Of a stretch of DNA of 64,000 bases, positions 8,829 to 17,100 are shown piece after piece. The notes beneath the pieces are model-generated. The model had not been told where the DNA came from and did not search any database. It was given only the letters and a program-made list of their open reading frames with translations. The number at the start of each line of letters is the position of its first letter. Positions within the stretch are counted from its first letter, which is position 1. The position numbers were made by a program, and so were the translations under genes. The DNA comes from Micromonospora noduli (GTDB taxonomy: Bacteria; Actinomycetota; Actinomycetes; Mycobacteriales; Micromonosporaceae). Where the stretch lies: contig NZ_PYAK01000002.1 of the NCBI RefSeq assembly GCF_003264365.1, positions 62,001-126,000 on the forward strand, given 5' to 3'.

Positions 8829-9734
8829 TCAGGACGGGGCCAGCCGGTAGACCCGGCTGGCGGTCTGACGCCAGATCGCGGTCCGCTCGTCGTCGGACAG
8901 CGGGTCCAGCAGGTCATTGAGGACTGTGACCCAGCGGGTGTACGAGGTGGCGAGCAGGCACACCGGCCAGTCCGAGCCGAACATCAGCCGATCCGGGCCG
9001 AACACGTCCAGGGCGTGCTCGACTGCGGGCCGCAGGTCGGCAGCCGTCCAGGGCTGGCCGTCCACCTCGGTCACCAGGCCGGAGAGCTTCGCCGTCGTGT
9101 TGGGCTCGGCCGCGAGCGCCAGCAGGTCGCGCTGCCAGTCACCGAGATCGGCGCGCCCGAGCGGGGGCTTGCCGAGGTGGTCCAGGACGAACCGCACCTG
9201 GGGCAGGTCGTGGACGAGCCGGGCGGCCGCCGGCAGCTGATGATGGCGCACCAGGAGGTCGAAGGCGAGGCCGGCGGCACCGACCGCGGCGATGCCGTGC
9301 CGCACGTCGGGGCGGTCGAGATAGGTCGGGTCGGGTTCGGACTGGACCAGGTGGCGGATCCCGACCAGCCGTTCGCCGCCGCGGGCCCTGCGTAGCCGGG
9401 CGAGGCGACGGTCGACATCGGCGGCGGTGAGGTCGACCCAGCCGACGACCCCGGCGACGAGGGGGTCGTCGGCCGCGATGCCGAGCAGCTCGGGCGTCTC
9501 CGACCGAACGGCGACGGACTGGACGACCACGGTCTGGGTGACCCCGGCGGCCCGGGTTGCCGGGGCGAGCTCGACCGGCGTGAAGTCGTCGTCGATCGCG
9601 GCCATGGTGTGCGGGTCGATCCAGGGCTGTGGGTGCCGCGCCCGGACCCAGAGGTGATGATGCGCGTCGACAATGCCCTGTCGTCGCGCAACCTCGCCGG
9701 TCGTCACCGGCCCCGTCCTGGTGTGTTCGTCCAC
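8829..9734 (-). CDS. Amidohydrolase-2 family, probable L-fuconolactonase
   Basis: Hydrolyses L-fucono-1,5-lactone to L-fuconate, the step between the sugar dehydrogenase and FucD. The 301-residue protein has the metal-dependent amidohydrolase barrel: VDAHHHLWV near the N-terminus, FVLDHLGKPPL in the middle and LMFGSDWPVCLLATSY near the C-terminus, the pattern of the lactonase subfamily (COG3618). I start at the GTG at 9734 (VDEHTRTG), since the homologous part begins right after it; the Shine-Dalgarno (GGGGCGGGG) is poor. Other gluconolactone-like substrates cannot be excluded from sequence. Confidence 0.87.
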   Translation of the reverse strand: MDEHTRTGPVTTGEVARRQGIVDAHHHLWVRARHPQPWIDPHTMAAIDDDFTPVELAPATRAAGVTQTVVVQSVAVRSETPELLGIAADDPLVAGVVGWVDLTAADVDRRLARLRRARGGERLVGIRHLVQSEPDPTYLDRPDVRHGIAAVGAAGLAFDLLVRHHQLPAAARLVHDLPQVRFVLDHLGKPPLGRADLGDWQRDLLALAAEPNTTAKLSGLVTEVDGQPWTAADLRPAVEHALDVFGPDRLMFGSDWPVCLLATSYTRWVTVLNDLLDPLSDDERTAIWRQTASRVYRLAPS

Positions 9735-9811
9735 TCTGCACCCCGCCCCGCCGCTGATCGAAACCCTCCGGGTCGACCCGGAGCCACAGAGCCGATCTGG
9801 CAGGTTGACCA

Positions 9812-9825
9812 TGTTAGCGGTAACA
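9812..9825. promoter_or_regulatory. LacI-type operator upstream of fuconolactonase
   Basis: TGTTAGCGGTAACA has perfect TGTTA/TAACA arms with a central CpG, and matches TGTTATCGATAACA at 8782-8795. It lies 78 bp upstream of the GTG start. The rest of 9735-10008 shows nothing else recognisable. Confidence 0.6.
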
Positions 9826-10008
9826 GAGTGTTCACGAGTCGCGGAACGCGCGCTACGACCGGCTGGCGGCAGTGTCGCCTTTTGGTCTGACGAATCCGCC
9901 GGCACCCTGCGGCTCAGTCGGCTCGTTGACCGAGCGATGGGTGCCGCGTTCGGTGCCCGGGGTCCGGGTTGACCGCCCGAGGCGGCACCGCTACCGTCGA
10001 CCCACTAT

Positions 10009-10115
10009 CTGCGGCGACGCGAGGGAAGCCGGTGTGAATCCGGCGCGGTCGCGCCACTGTGAGCGGTCCCCAACCACAACTGGGGCCGCGAGCCAGGACG
10101 CTCGGTCGTCCGCAG
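10009..10115 (+). ncRNA. Compact cobalamin riboswitch upstream of cbtBA
   Basis: Conserved blocks in order: GAGGGAAGCCGGTGTGAATC, then CGCCACTGTGAGCGG with the B12-box core, then GAGCCAGGACG. The borders are set by pairing CTGCGGCGAC with GTCGTCCGCAG. At about 107 nt it is roughly half the length of the nrdA aptamer, so some peripheral stems are missing. It precedes the cobalt transporter, a well-known riboswitch target. Confidence 0.9.
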
Positions 10116-10159
10116 CCTTGCGATGGGGACGCGTCATCCCTGGGGAGGTTCGTGTATTC

Positions 10160-10363
10160 ATGTCTAGCTCCGCTTCCAGCCAGCCGGTGGTGCACCCCGC
10201 TGGCAGTGCGCGTCTGATGTGGACGGCTCTGGCGACCGTTGCCGTGCTCACCCTGCTGGCGTACCTCGTCGCCTTCGACCAGGGGGCGGTGTCGCGCAGC
10301 GGGATGTACCTGCACGAGCTGATGCACGACGGCCGGCACCTGCTGGGCGTCCCGTGCCACTGA
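10160..10363 (+). CDS. cbtB: Cobalt transporter small subunit CbtB
   Basis: A 67-residue protein with one transmembrane helix (about residues 18-37) and the histidine-rich C-terminus of the CbtB family (YLHELMHDGRH, ending CH), thought to bind Co2+ for delivery to CbtA. The ATG follows GGGGAGG. It sits directly behind a cobalamin riboswitch and overlaps cbtA by 10 bp. It is easily missed because of its size. Confidence 0.93.
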   Translation: MSSSASSQPVVHPAGSARLMWTALATVAVLTLLAYLVAFDQGAVSRSGMYLHELMHDGRHLLGVPCH

Positions 10364-11124
10364 ACACCACCGCCGCTCCCCCGTTCCTCGCCGTCCTCGT
10401 CCGCGGGCTGCTGGCCGGCCTGATCGCCGGCCTGCTGGCCGGGGCGTTCGCGTACGTCGCTGGCGAACCGCACGTCGAGGCAGCCATCGCCATCGAGGAG
10501 GCGGCGACGCACGCCGAGCCCGCCGCCGGTGCGCACGATCACGAGGACGCCCTGGTCGGCCGGTCGGGTCAGCGCGGCGGTCTGTTCCTGGCCACCGGCC
10601 TGTTCGGGGCCGCGATGGGTGGCCTGCTGGCCACGGCGTACGTCCTGCTGTCCCGGCGGCGTCGCGGCGACGACGACGGGCGGTCGGGTCTGCTGCTGGC
10701 CGGCGGGGCGCTGCTCGGTGCGGTGATCGTGCCGTTCGTCAAGTACCCGGCGAACCCGCCGGCGGTCGGCGACCCGGCCACCATCAACCAACGGACCGTC
10801 ACCTACCTGTTGATGGTGGTGCTCGGGCTGGTGGCCGTGTGGGCCGGCTCGCTGGGCTACCGGTCGGTCGGTGCCCAGGCGCCGACGTGGCTGCGCGCCG
10901 CCGGGGCCACGGGCGGGTTCCTGCTGGTCACGGCAGTGTCGTACGTGGTGATGCCGTCCTTCCAGGAGGTTCCGGCGGACTTCCCGGCGACCCTGCTGTG
11001 GAGTTTCCGACTGGCCTCGCTCGGCACCCAGGTGGTGCTCTGGACCGGCATCGGCCTGCTGTTCGCGGCCCTGATGCACCACGAGCGGCGTCGCCGGGCC
11101 GGCACCGCACTGCCGAGCACGTGA
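10354..11124 (+). CDS. cbtA: Cobalt transporter membrane subunit CbtA
   Basis: A 256-residue membrane protein, probably with five or six helices, that works with CbtB in cobalt uptake for B12 synthesis. Family features are the glycine-rich first helix (GLLAGLIAGLLAGAFAYVAG), the segment VPFVKYPANPPAVGDP, and a His/Glu-rich loop (HAEPAAGAHDHED) suited to metal binding. It starts at a GTG overlapping the end of cbtB; a longer in-frame reading from further upstream is only the other frame of cbtB. Confidence 0.93.
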   Translation: MPLNTTAAPPFLAVLVRGLLAGLIAGLLAGAFAYVAGEPHVEAAIAIEEAATHAEPAAGAHDHEDALVGRSGQRGGLFLATGLFGAAMGGLLATAYVLLSRRRRGDDDGRSGLLLAGGALLGAVIVPFVKYPANPPAVGDPATINQRTVTYLLMVVLGLVAVWAGSLGYRSVGAQAPTWLRAAGATGGFLLVTAVSYVVMPSFQEVPADFPATLLWSFRLASLGTQVVLWTGIGLLFAALMHHERRRRAGTALPST

Positions 11125-11717
11125 CCGGCACCAGCCTTCGGCTGGTCGCCCACGGTCACACCGCCGCTCTGCGCCGGGCCCGCTTCGGCGGCGCCGACGA
11201 CGGCCTGGACGAGGGTGGCCTGCGTGCCGCACTCGCCCAGGCCCAGGCGGGCGCAGACCGGCGCGGGCCCCTCGGCGTCAACGCCACCTGCCTGTCCAGC
11301 CCCGCGGTGGCCGCCCGACAGACCGCCGACGCCTTCGGCCTGCTGCCGACGATCGAGACCGCGTTGGCCGACTGTGACTACGGGGACTGGTCCGGACGGT
11401 CGCTGGAGGAGATCGCTGAATCGCAGCCGCAGGCGCTGCACGACTGGCTGTCCGCACCGGGGTCCGCGCCGCACGGCGGTGAGTCCGTCACGGCCGTGCG
11501 GGATCGGGTCGGCAGCTGGCTGGACGAGCAGCAGGAAGCCGGTGGACGCGTCATCGCGGTCACCCACCCACTGGTGATCCGGGTCGCGGTGGTGCACGCC
11601 CTCGGTCTTCCGATGGCGACGTACCGGCAGGTGGACGTGGAGCCCCTGGCCGTCGTCCGGCTCACCAGCCGGGGCGCGCGCTGGCAGCTCCGACTGGGCG
11701 CACCGCGAGCAGGTTGA
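11121..11717 (+). CDS. Histidine-phosphatase-family protein, possible CobC-like phosphatase
   Basis: 198 residues with the phosphoglycerate-mutase/histidine phosphatase fold. The catalytic His lies in LVAHGHT near the N-terminus, a second Arg in SSPAVAARQTADAFG, and the second His in VTHPLVIR. The usual RHG motif is AHG here, so the phosphate-contacting Arg beside the catalytic His is replaced by Ala. It starts at a GTG overlapping the cbtA stop (GTGA), so it belongs to the B12-riboswitch operon. A role as alpha-ribazole phosphatase or in B12 salvage is inference from position, and the lost Arg may mean altered or no activity. Confidence 0.8.
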   Translation: MTGTSLRLVAHGHTAALRRARFGGADDGLDEGGLRAALAQAQAGADRRGPLGVNATCLSSPAVAARQTADAFGLLPTIETALADCDYGDWSGRSLEEIAESQPQALHDWLSAPGSAPHGGESVTAVRDRVGSWLDEQQEAGGRVIAVTHPLVIRVAVVHALGLPMATYRQVDVEPLAVVRLTSRGARWQLRLGAPRAG

Positions 11718-11731
11718 GGTCGAACCGAACG

Positions 11732-11770
11732 GCGCAGGCCGTGTCCACCACGAGTGGACACGGCCTGCGC
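11732..11770. terminator. Bidirectional terminator hairpin
   Basis: A perfect 17-bp inverted repeat with a 5-nt loop sits between the convergent phosphatase (+) and MFS (-) genes, 14 bp after the former's stop. It is very GC-rich and has no T-tract, as is usual for actinobacterial terminators. Confidence 0.85.
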
Positions 11771-11796
11771 TCGTTCGGCGACTGTCAGCCGCCTGC

Positions 11797-13299
11797 TCAG
11801 TGATGCCGGTGGGGCAGGTGCAGCTCGACCGGCTCGGGCGGAAGGTCGTCGACACCGGCGGCGACGGCCTGTTCGTGACGGCGACGCGCCGAGGGCAGGG
11901 CCAGTGCCGCGAAGACGGCCAGGACCGCGACGCCCGCGCACACCCAGAAGCCGGCGGTGAACGCCGCGTCGGTGGGCAGCCCCTGCGGGGTGCTGTTCGA
12001 CGTGATGACGGCCGCCACGACCGCCGCGCCGATGCTGCTGCCGATGGTGCGGGCGATGGTGTTGACGCCGCTCGCCTCGCCGGTCTGCCCCGCCGGGACG
12101 CTCTCGATGATGGCGTTGGACATCGCCGCGAACGCCAGGCCGATGCCGGCGCCGGTGAGCACCCCGGAGAGCAGCACCTGCCAGGTCGCGCCGTGCGCGA
12201 GAGCCGGCAGCGCGAATGCGACGACGACCGCGACAGTGCCGAGGAACATCGGAACCTTGGGACCGAAGCGACGGTCCAGCAGGCCCGCGAGGGGACCGAA
12301 GACCACCATCATCAGGACGGTGGGCAGCAGGAACAGGCCCGCCTGGGACACCGTCTTGCCGAACCCGTACCCGGTGGCGGCAGGAAGTTGCAGCAGGGTC
12401 GGCACCAGCACGAACGTCCCGAACATCGCGAAGCCGAGGATCAGGGCGACGAGGTCGGTGGCCCAGACACCGCGAATCCGCATCAGGCGCATGTCGATGA
12501 GCGGCTCGCGTACGCGAAGCTCGACCCGGACGAACACCACCATCGCGACCGCGCCGAGCAGGAACAGGCCGATTGTCTTCGGCTCGGTCCAGCCCCAGCC
12601 CTGCCCCTTGCTCACGGCCAGCAGCAGCGAGACCAGCGAGACCGACAGGATGGCCGCGCCGAGCATGTCGAGCCGCCCGGGCGTGCGGACCCGCGACTCG
12701 GGCATTCCGAAGATGGCTCCGAGCAGCGCGACGACGACGAGGACCAGCGGCAGCCAGAACAGCCAGTGCCACGACAGGTGCTCCACGATCGGGCCCGCGG
12801 CCACGATGCCGACACCGGCGCCGACCCCGAAGATCGCCGACAGCAGGCCGACGGTGACGCCGACCTTCTCCCGGGGCAGTTGGTCGCGGACGAGGCCGAT
12901 CGACAACGGCAGGATCGCTCCTGCGGCTCCCTGTAGCGCCCGCGCGACGATCAGCACTGTCAGGTTGGGGGCCAGGGCGGCGAGCAGGGTGCCCGCGGCC
13001 AGGGCCGCGAGGACGCCGATGAGGACCCGACGCTTGCCGATCATGTCACCGAGACGTCCGAGAATGGGCGTCAGCACCGAGGCGGCCAACAGGTACGCCG
13101 TGAGCACCCAGCTGATGTCTCCGGTCGAGACGCCCAGGTCCCTTCCGATGGTCGACAGCGCGGGCGCCACCAGCGACTGGAGCACCGCGAACGCCAGGCC
13201 GCCCAGCGACAGGTACAGCACCAGAAGCGTGCTGTTGGCGCGCGGGGCGGCGCCGGGCGCGGAGCCGAGGCGGGTCGGCTCCTCGATGGTGTGGGTCAT
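11797..13299 (-). CDS. MFS multidrug exporter (DHA2/EmrB family, 14 TM)
   Basis: A 500-residue drug:proton antiporter. Family motifs include DISWVLTAYLLAASVLTPIL and motif A GRLGDMIGKRR after TM2, the antiporter motif in GVGAGVGIVAAGP, and hydrophobic segments enough for 14 helices. It ends with a His-rich tail (HLPHRHH). It is divergent from a TetR regulator with three shared operator copies between them, a usual arrangement for substrate-inducible efflux. The substrate cannot be told from sequence. Confidence 0.93.
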   Translation of the reverse strand: MTHTIEEPTRLGSAPGAAPRANSTLLVLYLSLGGLAFAVLQSLVAPALSTIGRDLGVSTGDISWVLTAYLLAASVLTPILGRLGDMIGKRRVLIGVLAALAAGTLLAALAPNLTVLIVARALQGAAGAILPLSIGLVRDQLPREKVGVTVGLLSAIFGVGAGVGIVAAGPIVEHLSWHWLFWLPLVLVVVALLGAIFGMPESRVRTPGRLDMLGAAILSVSLVSLLLAVSKGQGWGWTEPKTIGLFLLGAVAMVVFVRVELRVREPLIDMRLMRIRGVWATDLVALILGFAMFGTFVLVPTLLQLPAATGYGFGKTVSQAGLFLLPTVLMMVVFGPLAGLLDRRFGPKVPMFLGTVAVVVAFALPALAHGATWQVLLSGVLTGAGIGLAFAAMSNAIIESVPAGQTGEASGVNTIARTIGSSIGAAVVAAVITSNSTPQGLPTDAAFTAGFWVCAGVAVLAVFAALALPSARRRHEQAVAAGVDDLPPEPVELHLPHRHH

Positions 13300-13317
13300 G
13301 GAATCCCCGAACTAGAT

Positions 13318-13434
13318 GTAAACGTTTGCTGACTTAGCCAGTATGCGCAGCCTGGGACCCATGTCAACAGTCGTTTACGTCACCCTCGGACCGCACCGGA
13401 CGTTGCGGTCGGCGGAAAGTCAACATATGTTTAC
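13318..13434. promoter_or_regulatory. Three copies of a 16-bp operator between MFS and tetR genes
   Basis: GTCAACAGTCGTTTAC (13363-13378), GTCAACATATGTTTAC (13419-13434) and, on the other strand, GTCAGCAAACGTTTAC (13318-13333) share GTCARCANNYGTTTAC. Each is an imperfect palindrome. The outer copies lie 18 bp from the MFS start and 45 bp from the tetR start, suited to repressing both genes. Confidence 0.75.
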
Positions 13435-13479
13435 TTACTAGGCACCGACGCCGAGCCAGAGCGACAGAGAGGACGCGTC

Positions 13480-14112
13480 GTGACAGCAGAACCGCCTGTC
13501 CCCGCGACCAGCAACACCGCCGGCGAACCGGCCCAGCGTCGCCGTCGGGACGCGGCCGAGACCCGGCAGTTGCTGCTCGACGCCGCTCGCCAACGCTTCG
13601 CCCGGGACGGCTACGCGGCCACCACTGTCCGGGACATCGCCGACGACGCGGGCGTCAACGTGGCGCTCATCAGCCGCTACTTCACGTCCAAGGAAGGCCT
13701 GTTCGAGGCGTGCCTGCGCGCGGCCGGCGACGAGCTGCGCCGAACCACCGGCCAGACGCCGGCCGACCGGGTGCCCGAGGCCATCGCCCGGCACATCGCC
13801 GACCTCGGCGCGGCAGGCCTGTCGAGCCAGCTGTCACTGCTGTTGCGATCGTCCGGAGACGCGGGAGCCGACGAGATCCGGCGCGGCGTGCTGGTCCGTT
13901 CCAGTGAACAACTGGCGGCGGCTCGCGGGTGGCGTCCGGGCGAACCGGGCAGCGAACAGCTCCTGCTCCGCGCCCAGATGGCCCTCGCCGCCGGCATCGG
14001 AGTCGCGGTGCTGCGATCGTCGATCCGGCTGGAACCGCTGAGTTCCGCCACCGAACAGGATCTGGTCGGGCCCCTGCGCGACCTGGTCGACGCGCTGCTG
14101 CCACCGCGCTGA
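13480..14112 (+). CDS. TetR-family transcriptional repressor
   Basis: 210 residues. The N-terminal helix-turn-helix (about residues 25-75; TRQLLLDAARQRFARDGYAA, VRDIADDAGVNVALISRYF) is classical TetR/AcrR; the C-terminal ligand domain resembles actinobacterial TetR_C_17-like domains. It starts at a GTG after GAGAGGA. It is divergent from the MFS exporter and is the probable ligand of the three 16-bp operators, also controlling itself. Confidence 0.92.
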   Translation: MTAEPPVPATSNTAGEPAQRRRRDAAETRQLLLDAARQRFARDGYAATTVRDIADDAGVNVALISRYFTSKEGLFEACLRAAGDELRRTTGQTPADRVPEAIARHIADLGAAGLSSQLSLLLRSSGDAGADEIRRGVLVRSSEQLAAARGWRPGEPGSEQLLLRAQMALAAGIGVAVLRSSIRLEPLSSATEQDLVGPLRDLVDALLPPR

Positions 14113-14132
14113 AATTTGATCTCTGCGATGCG

Positions 14133-14168
14133 GCGTGGGGCGGGCCGTGATCACGGCCCGCCCCACGC
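14133..14168. terminator. Bidirectional terminator palindrome
   Basis: A perfect 36-bp palindrome (18 bp per arm, no spacer) begins 20 bp after the tetR stop, between the convergent tetR (+) and GH92 (-) genes. As RNA it forms a long GC-rich hairpin from either side. Confidence 0.85.
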
Positions 14169-14192
14169 GGCTGTACTGTCCCCGGCTCGGTG

Positions 14193-17100
14193 CTAGCCGG
14201 TGACGGTGAACGGTCGGGAGACCTTCGTCGCCGACGTGGCGCCGTTCAGCGTGACGCTGGTCGCGCCCGCCTTCGCCGCACCCGGAACGCTGACCGTCGC
14301 GCCGGAGATGACGCCGTCACCGTTCGCGCGCACGGTGCTGACCGCCAGTCCGGCCCCGAAGGCGATGGTGACCACCTCGTTCGGCGCGAATCCGGAACCG
14401 TCGACCATGATCGACGTGCCGCGCGGGCCCGAGGTGGTCAACAGCGCCACCCGCGGCTGGTAGGTCCGCGCCTCCGGCTCCCCGGTCACCTGGACGGTGG
14501 CCGTGGCCGGCGTACGCGAGGACGCGCCCGTCGCGGTGACGGCGTACCGGCCGGGTTGTGCGTCACCGGAGGTCGGCACCGAGGCGCGGACCGTTCCCGA
14601 CGCGGAGGCCGCGACCTTCATGGTCCGGCCCGGGTCGGTGCCGACGCTGACTGTCACCTGCTCACCGGCGGCGAAGCCGCTGCCGTTGACGGTGATCGCG
14701 CCACCGGTGGTGACGGTGCCGGCCGCGGACAGCGCGATCGCCGGCTGCGATCCGCTCCGAGCCACGGTCACGGTGAAGGACCCGGTGCTGCTCGACAGCG
14801 TGTCCCACGCGGTGACGCGCACCGTGTAGGTGCCCTCCCGCGCGTAGGTGTGCTGGCCGCTCATCGCGCCGGACGCGCCGATCGTGACGTCGTCCGGAAC
14901 CGTGCCGTCACCCCACTGGACGCGGGCGCGGTAGCCCGTCGTACCGGGAACGCCGCCGGTCACCGCACCGAGGTTCGCCGCGAGGGCCTGCCCGGCGGTG
15001 GCCGTCTGGTTCTTCGGGGCGTCGGTCGTCAGCGCCGGGGCGGGCGTGCCGTCGTTGGCCACGGCGAACACATGGATCCGACCCGCCGAGCGAGGGTCAC
15101 CGGTCTGCGTCGGCAGAGTCACCGACACCAGCGTCCTGCCCGCCGGAATCTGGTACGGCGCGGTGGCGAAGAGGAACGGCTGGGCGCCGTCGCGGCTCGT
15201 GCCCTGCAACCGGTACGCCGTCCGGGCGACGATGACGTTGCCGTAGGACGGGGTGCCGTTGGCGTTGCCGCCCAGCGTCCAGTCGCTCAACTGGATCGGA
15301 ATGCTGGCCGTGCTGCCGTCGCTGAACGTCGCCGTGCCGGTGGTGCTCTGGTTGCCCTGCGTTCCGGCGCCGATGAACGAGATGCTCTTCGCGTCCTGCG
15401 GGAGGTCGAGGACGATGGTCGCCCCGTTGCCGGTGGCGTTGTCCGGCTGCCCGGCCGGGATCACCGGCACTGTGAACCGCAGCGCCGTTCCGGGAACCTG
15501 CAGCGGCTGGCCCTGGGTCACACCACCGGCCGCCAGGGCGGCCCGCGAGTACGCCCACGACTTGGCGTCACAGTCCGCCGCCAGGACCCCTTCGTCGCCG
15601 ACGCAGACGCTGTCGAACGCGGCGGTGAGACCGGAGGCCGGGGCGTACGCCACCTCGACGCCGACCGTCGCGGAGCTCTGGCTTTCGCCGTCGGTTACCG
15701 TGACGTTCGCCTGGTGGTAGCCGGGTGTGGCGTAGGTGTGCGACCCGGCGATGCGGTAGACGGCCCGCGAGCTCAACGTCACGGTACCCGCGGTGACCGG
15801 CGTGCCGTCACCCCAGTCGATGGTGGCCTGGTAGCCGCTGGCGTCGCCGCCGGTGACGGTGGCCAGCGGCACCGAGACGGGTACGCCGGTGGTCGCGTGC
15901 ACGCCGTCCGCTGCGGTGACCGTGATGTCGCCGCCCCCGAGGTCGAGGTCACCTCCGGCGAGCAGCTCGACCTCGGCGAGGTTGGTCTGCGCGGCGCCGA
16001 CGGTCTTCGTGACGGCGAGGCGGAACTGGGCGAACCGTCCCGGCTTGTCGATCGAGTACGGGCGGGTCTGGTTGCGCCACGGGAACACCTGGGCGGTGCG
16101 GGAGTCCACTGTGGTCCAGGTGAGGCCGTCGTTGGAGCCCTGCAGACGCCAGTCGGCCGGATCGCCGGCACCGGCCCCGGACGTGACCGTGTAGTACTTC
16201 GGCTTCTGCTTGCCACCACGGAAGGCCCAGGTGATCTGCGGGGTCGCCGAGGTGAAGGTCAGCTGCGTGGTCGACGAGTCGTCGAACAGCTTCGACGCGT
16301 CCTGACCGCCGGTCGCGGTCGCGGTGCCGAGACCGGGGCCGGTGACGTCCTGCAACGGCTTCGGCGCCTCGTCACCCTTGGTCAGCGACGGCGGCGCGTC
16401 GTTCTTGCCGCTGCCCCAGGACGACGGCTTGGAGCCCATCTGGAAGTCGATGGTGCCGCCCTTGGCGAGCGTCGCGACGTCCACTGACAGGCCGCGCTGC
16501 TTCTTGCCGTTGACCGTCACGCCCTGCACGTAGACGTTCGCCGTGCTGTTGTTCGGCGCGTTGACGACGATGTCGCCGCTGCTGCGGTGCACGGTCATCC
16601 GGGTGAACTGCGGGGAGCCGATCGCCCACTCGGACGACCCGGCCTGCAACGGGTAGATGCCCAGCGAGCTGAGGATGTACCACGACGACATCTCGCCGTT
16701 GTCCTCGTCGCCCAGGTAGCCCTGGCCGATCTCACTGCCGACGTAGAGACGGCGCAGGATCTCCCGTACCGTCTCCTGGGTCCTGGCCGGCGCGCCCGCG
16801 ACGTTGTACATGTACGGGATGTGGTGCGACGGCTGGTTGCTCATGCCGAGCTGACCCATCCGCACCGCGCGTGCTTCGAGCATCTCGTGGATGACGCCGC
16901 CGTACCCACCGGGGCGGTCGGCGTTCTCCGGGGTGGTGAAGAACGCGTCGAGCTTGTCCCGCAGCGCCTTCTGTCCGCCGTACAGGTTGATCAGGCCCTG
17001 GCCGTCCTGCTGGGCGGTGAACGCGAAGTTCCACCCGTTGGTCTCGGTGTAGACGCCACCCCAGTCCAGCGGGTCACCGGCGAGGAAGTTGCCGGCGGCG

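Noticed and set aside
9735..9905. Longer fuconolactonase reading up to 9905
   Set aside because: The extension crosses the palindromic operator and lacks homologous features; the GTG at 9734 fits the family N-terminus.
14190..16487. A 765-codon open frame on the plus strand
   Set aside because: Antisense to the C-terminal PKD/Ig part of the GH92 gene, low-complexity composition, no recognisable motif.
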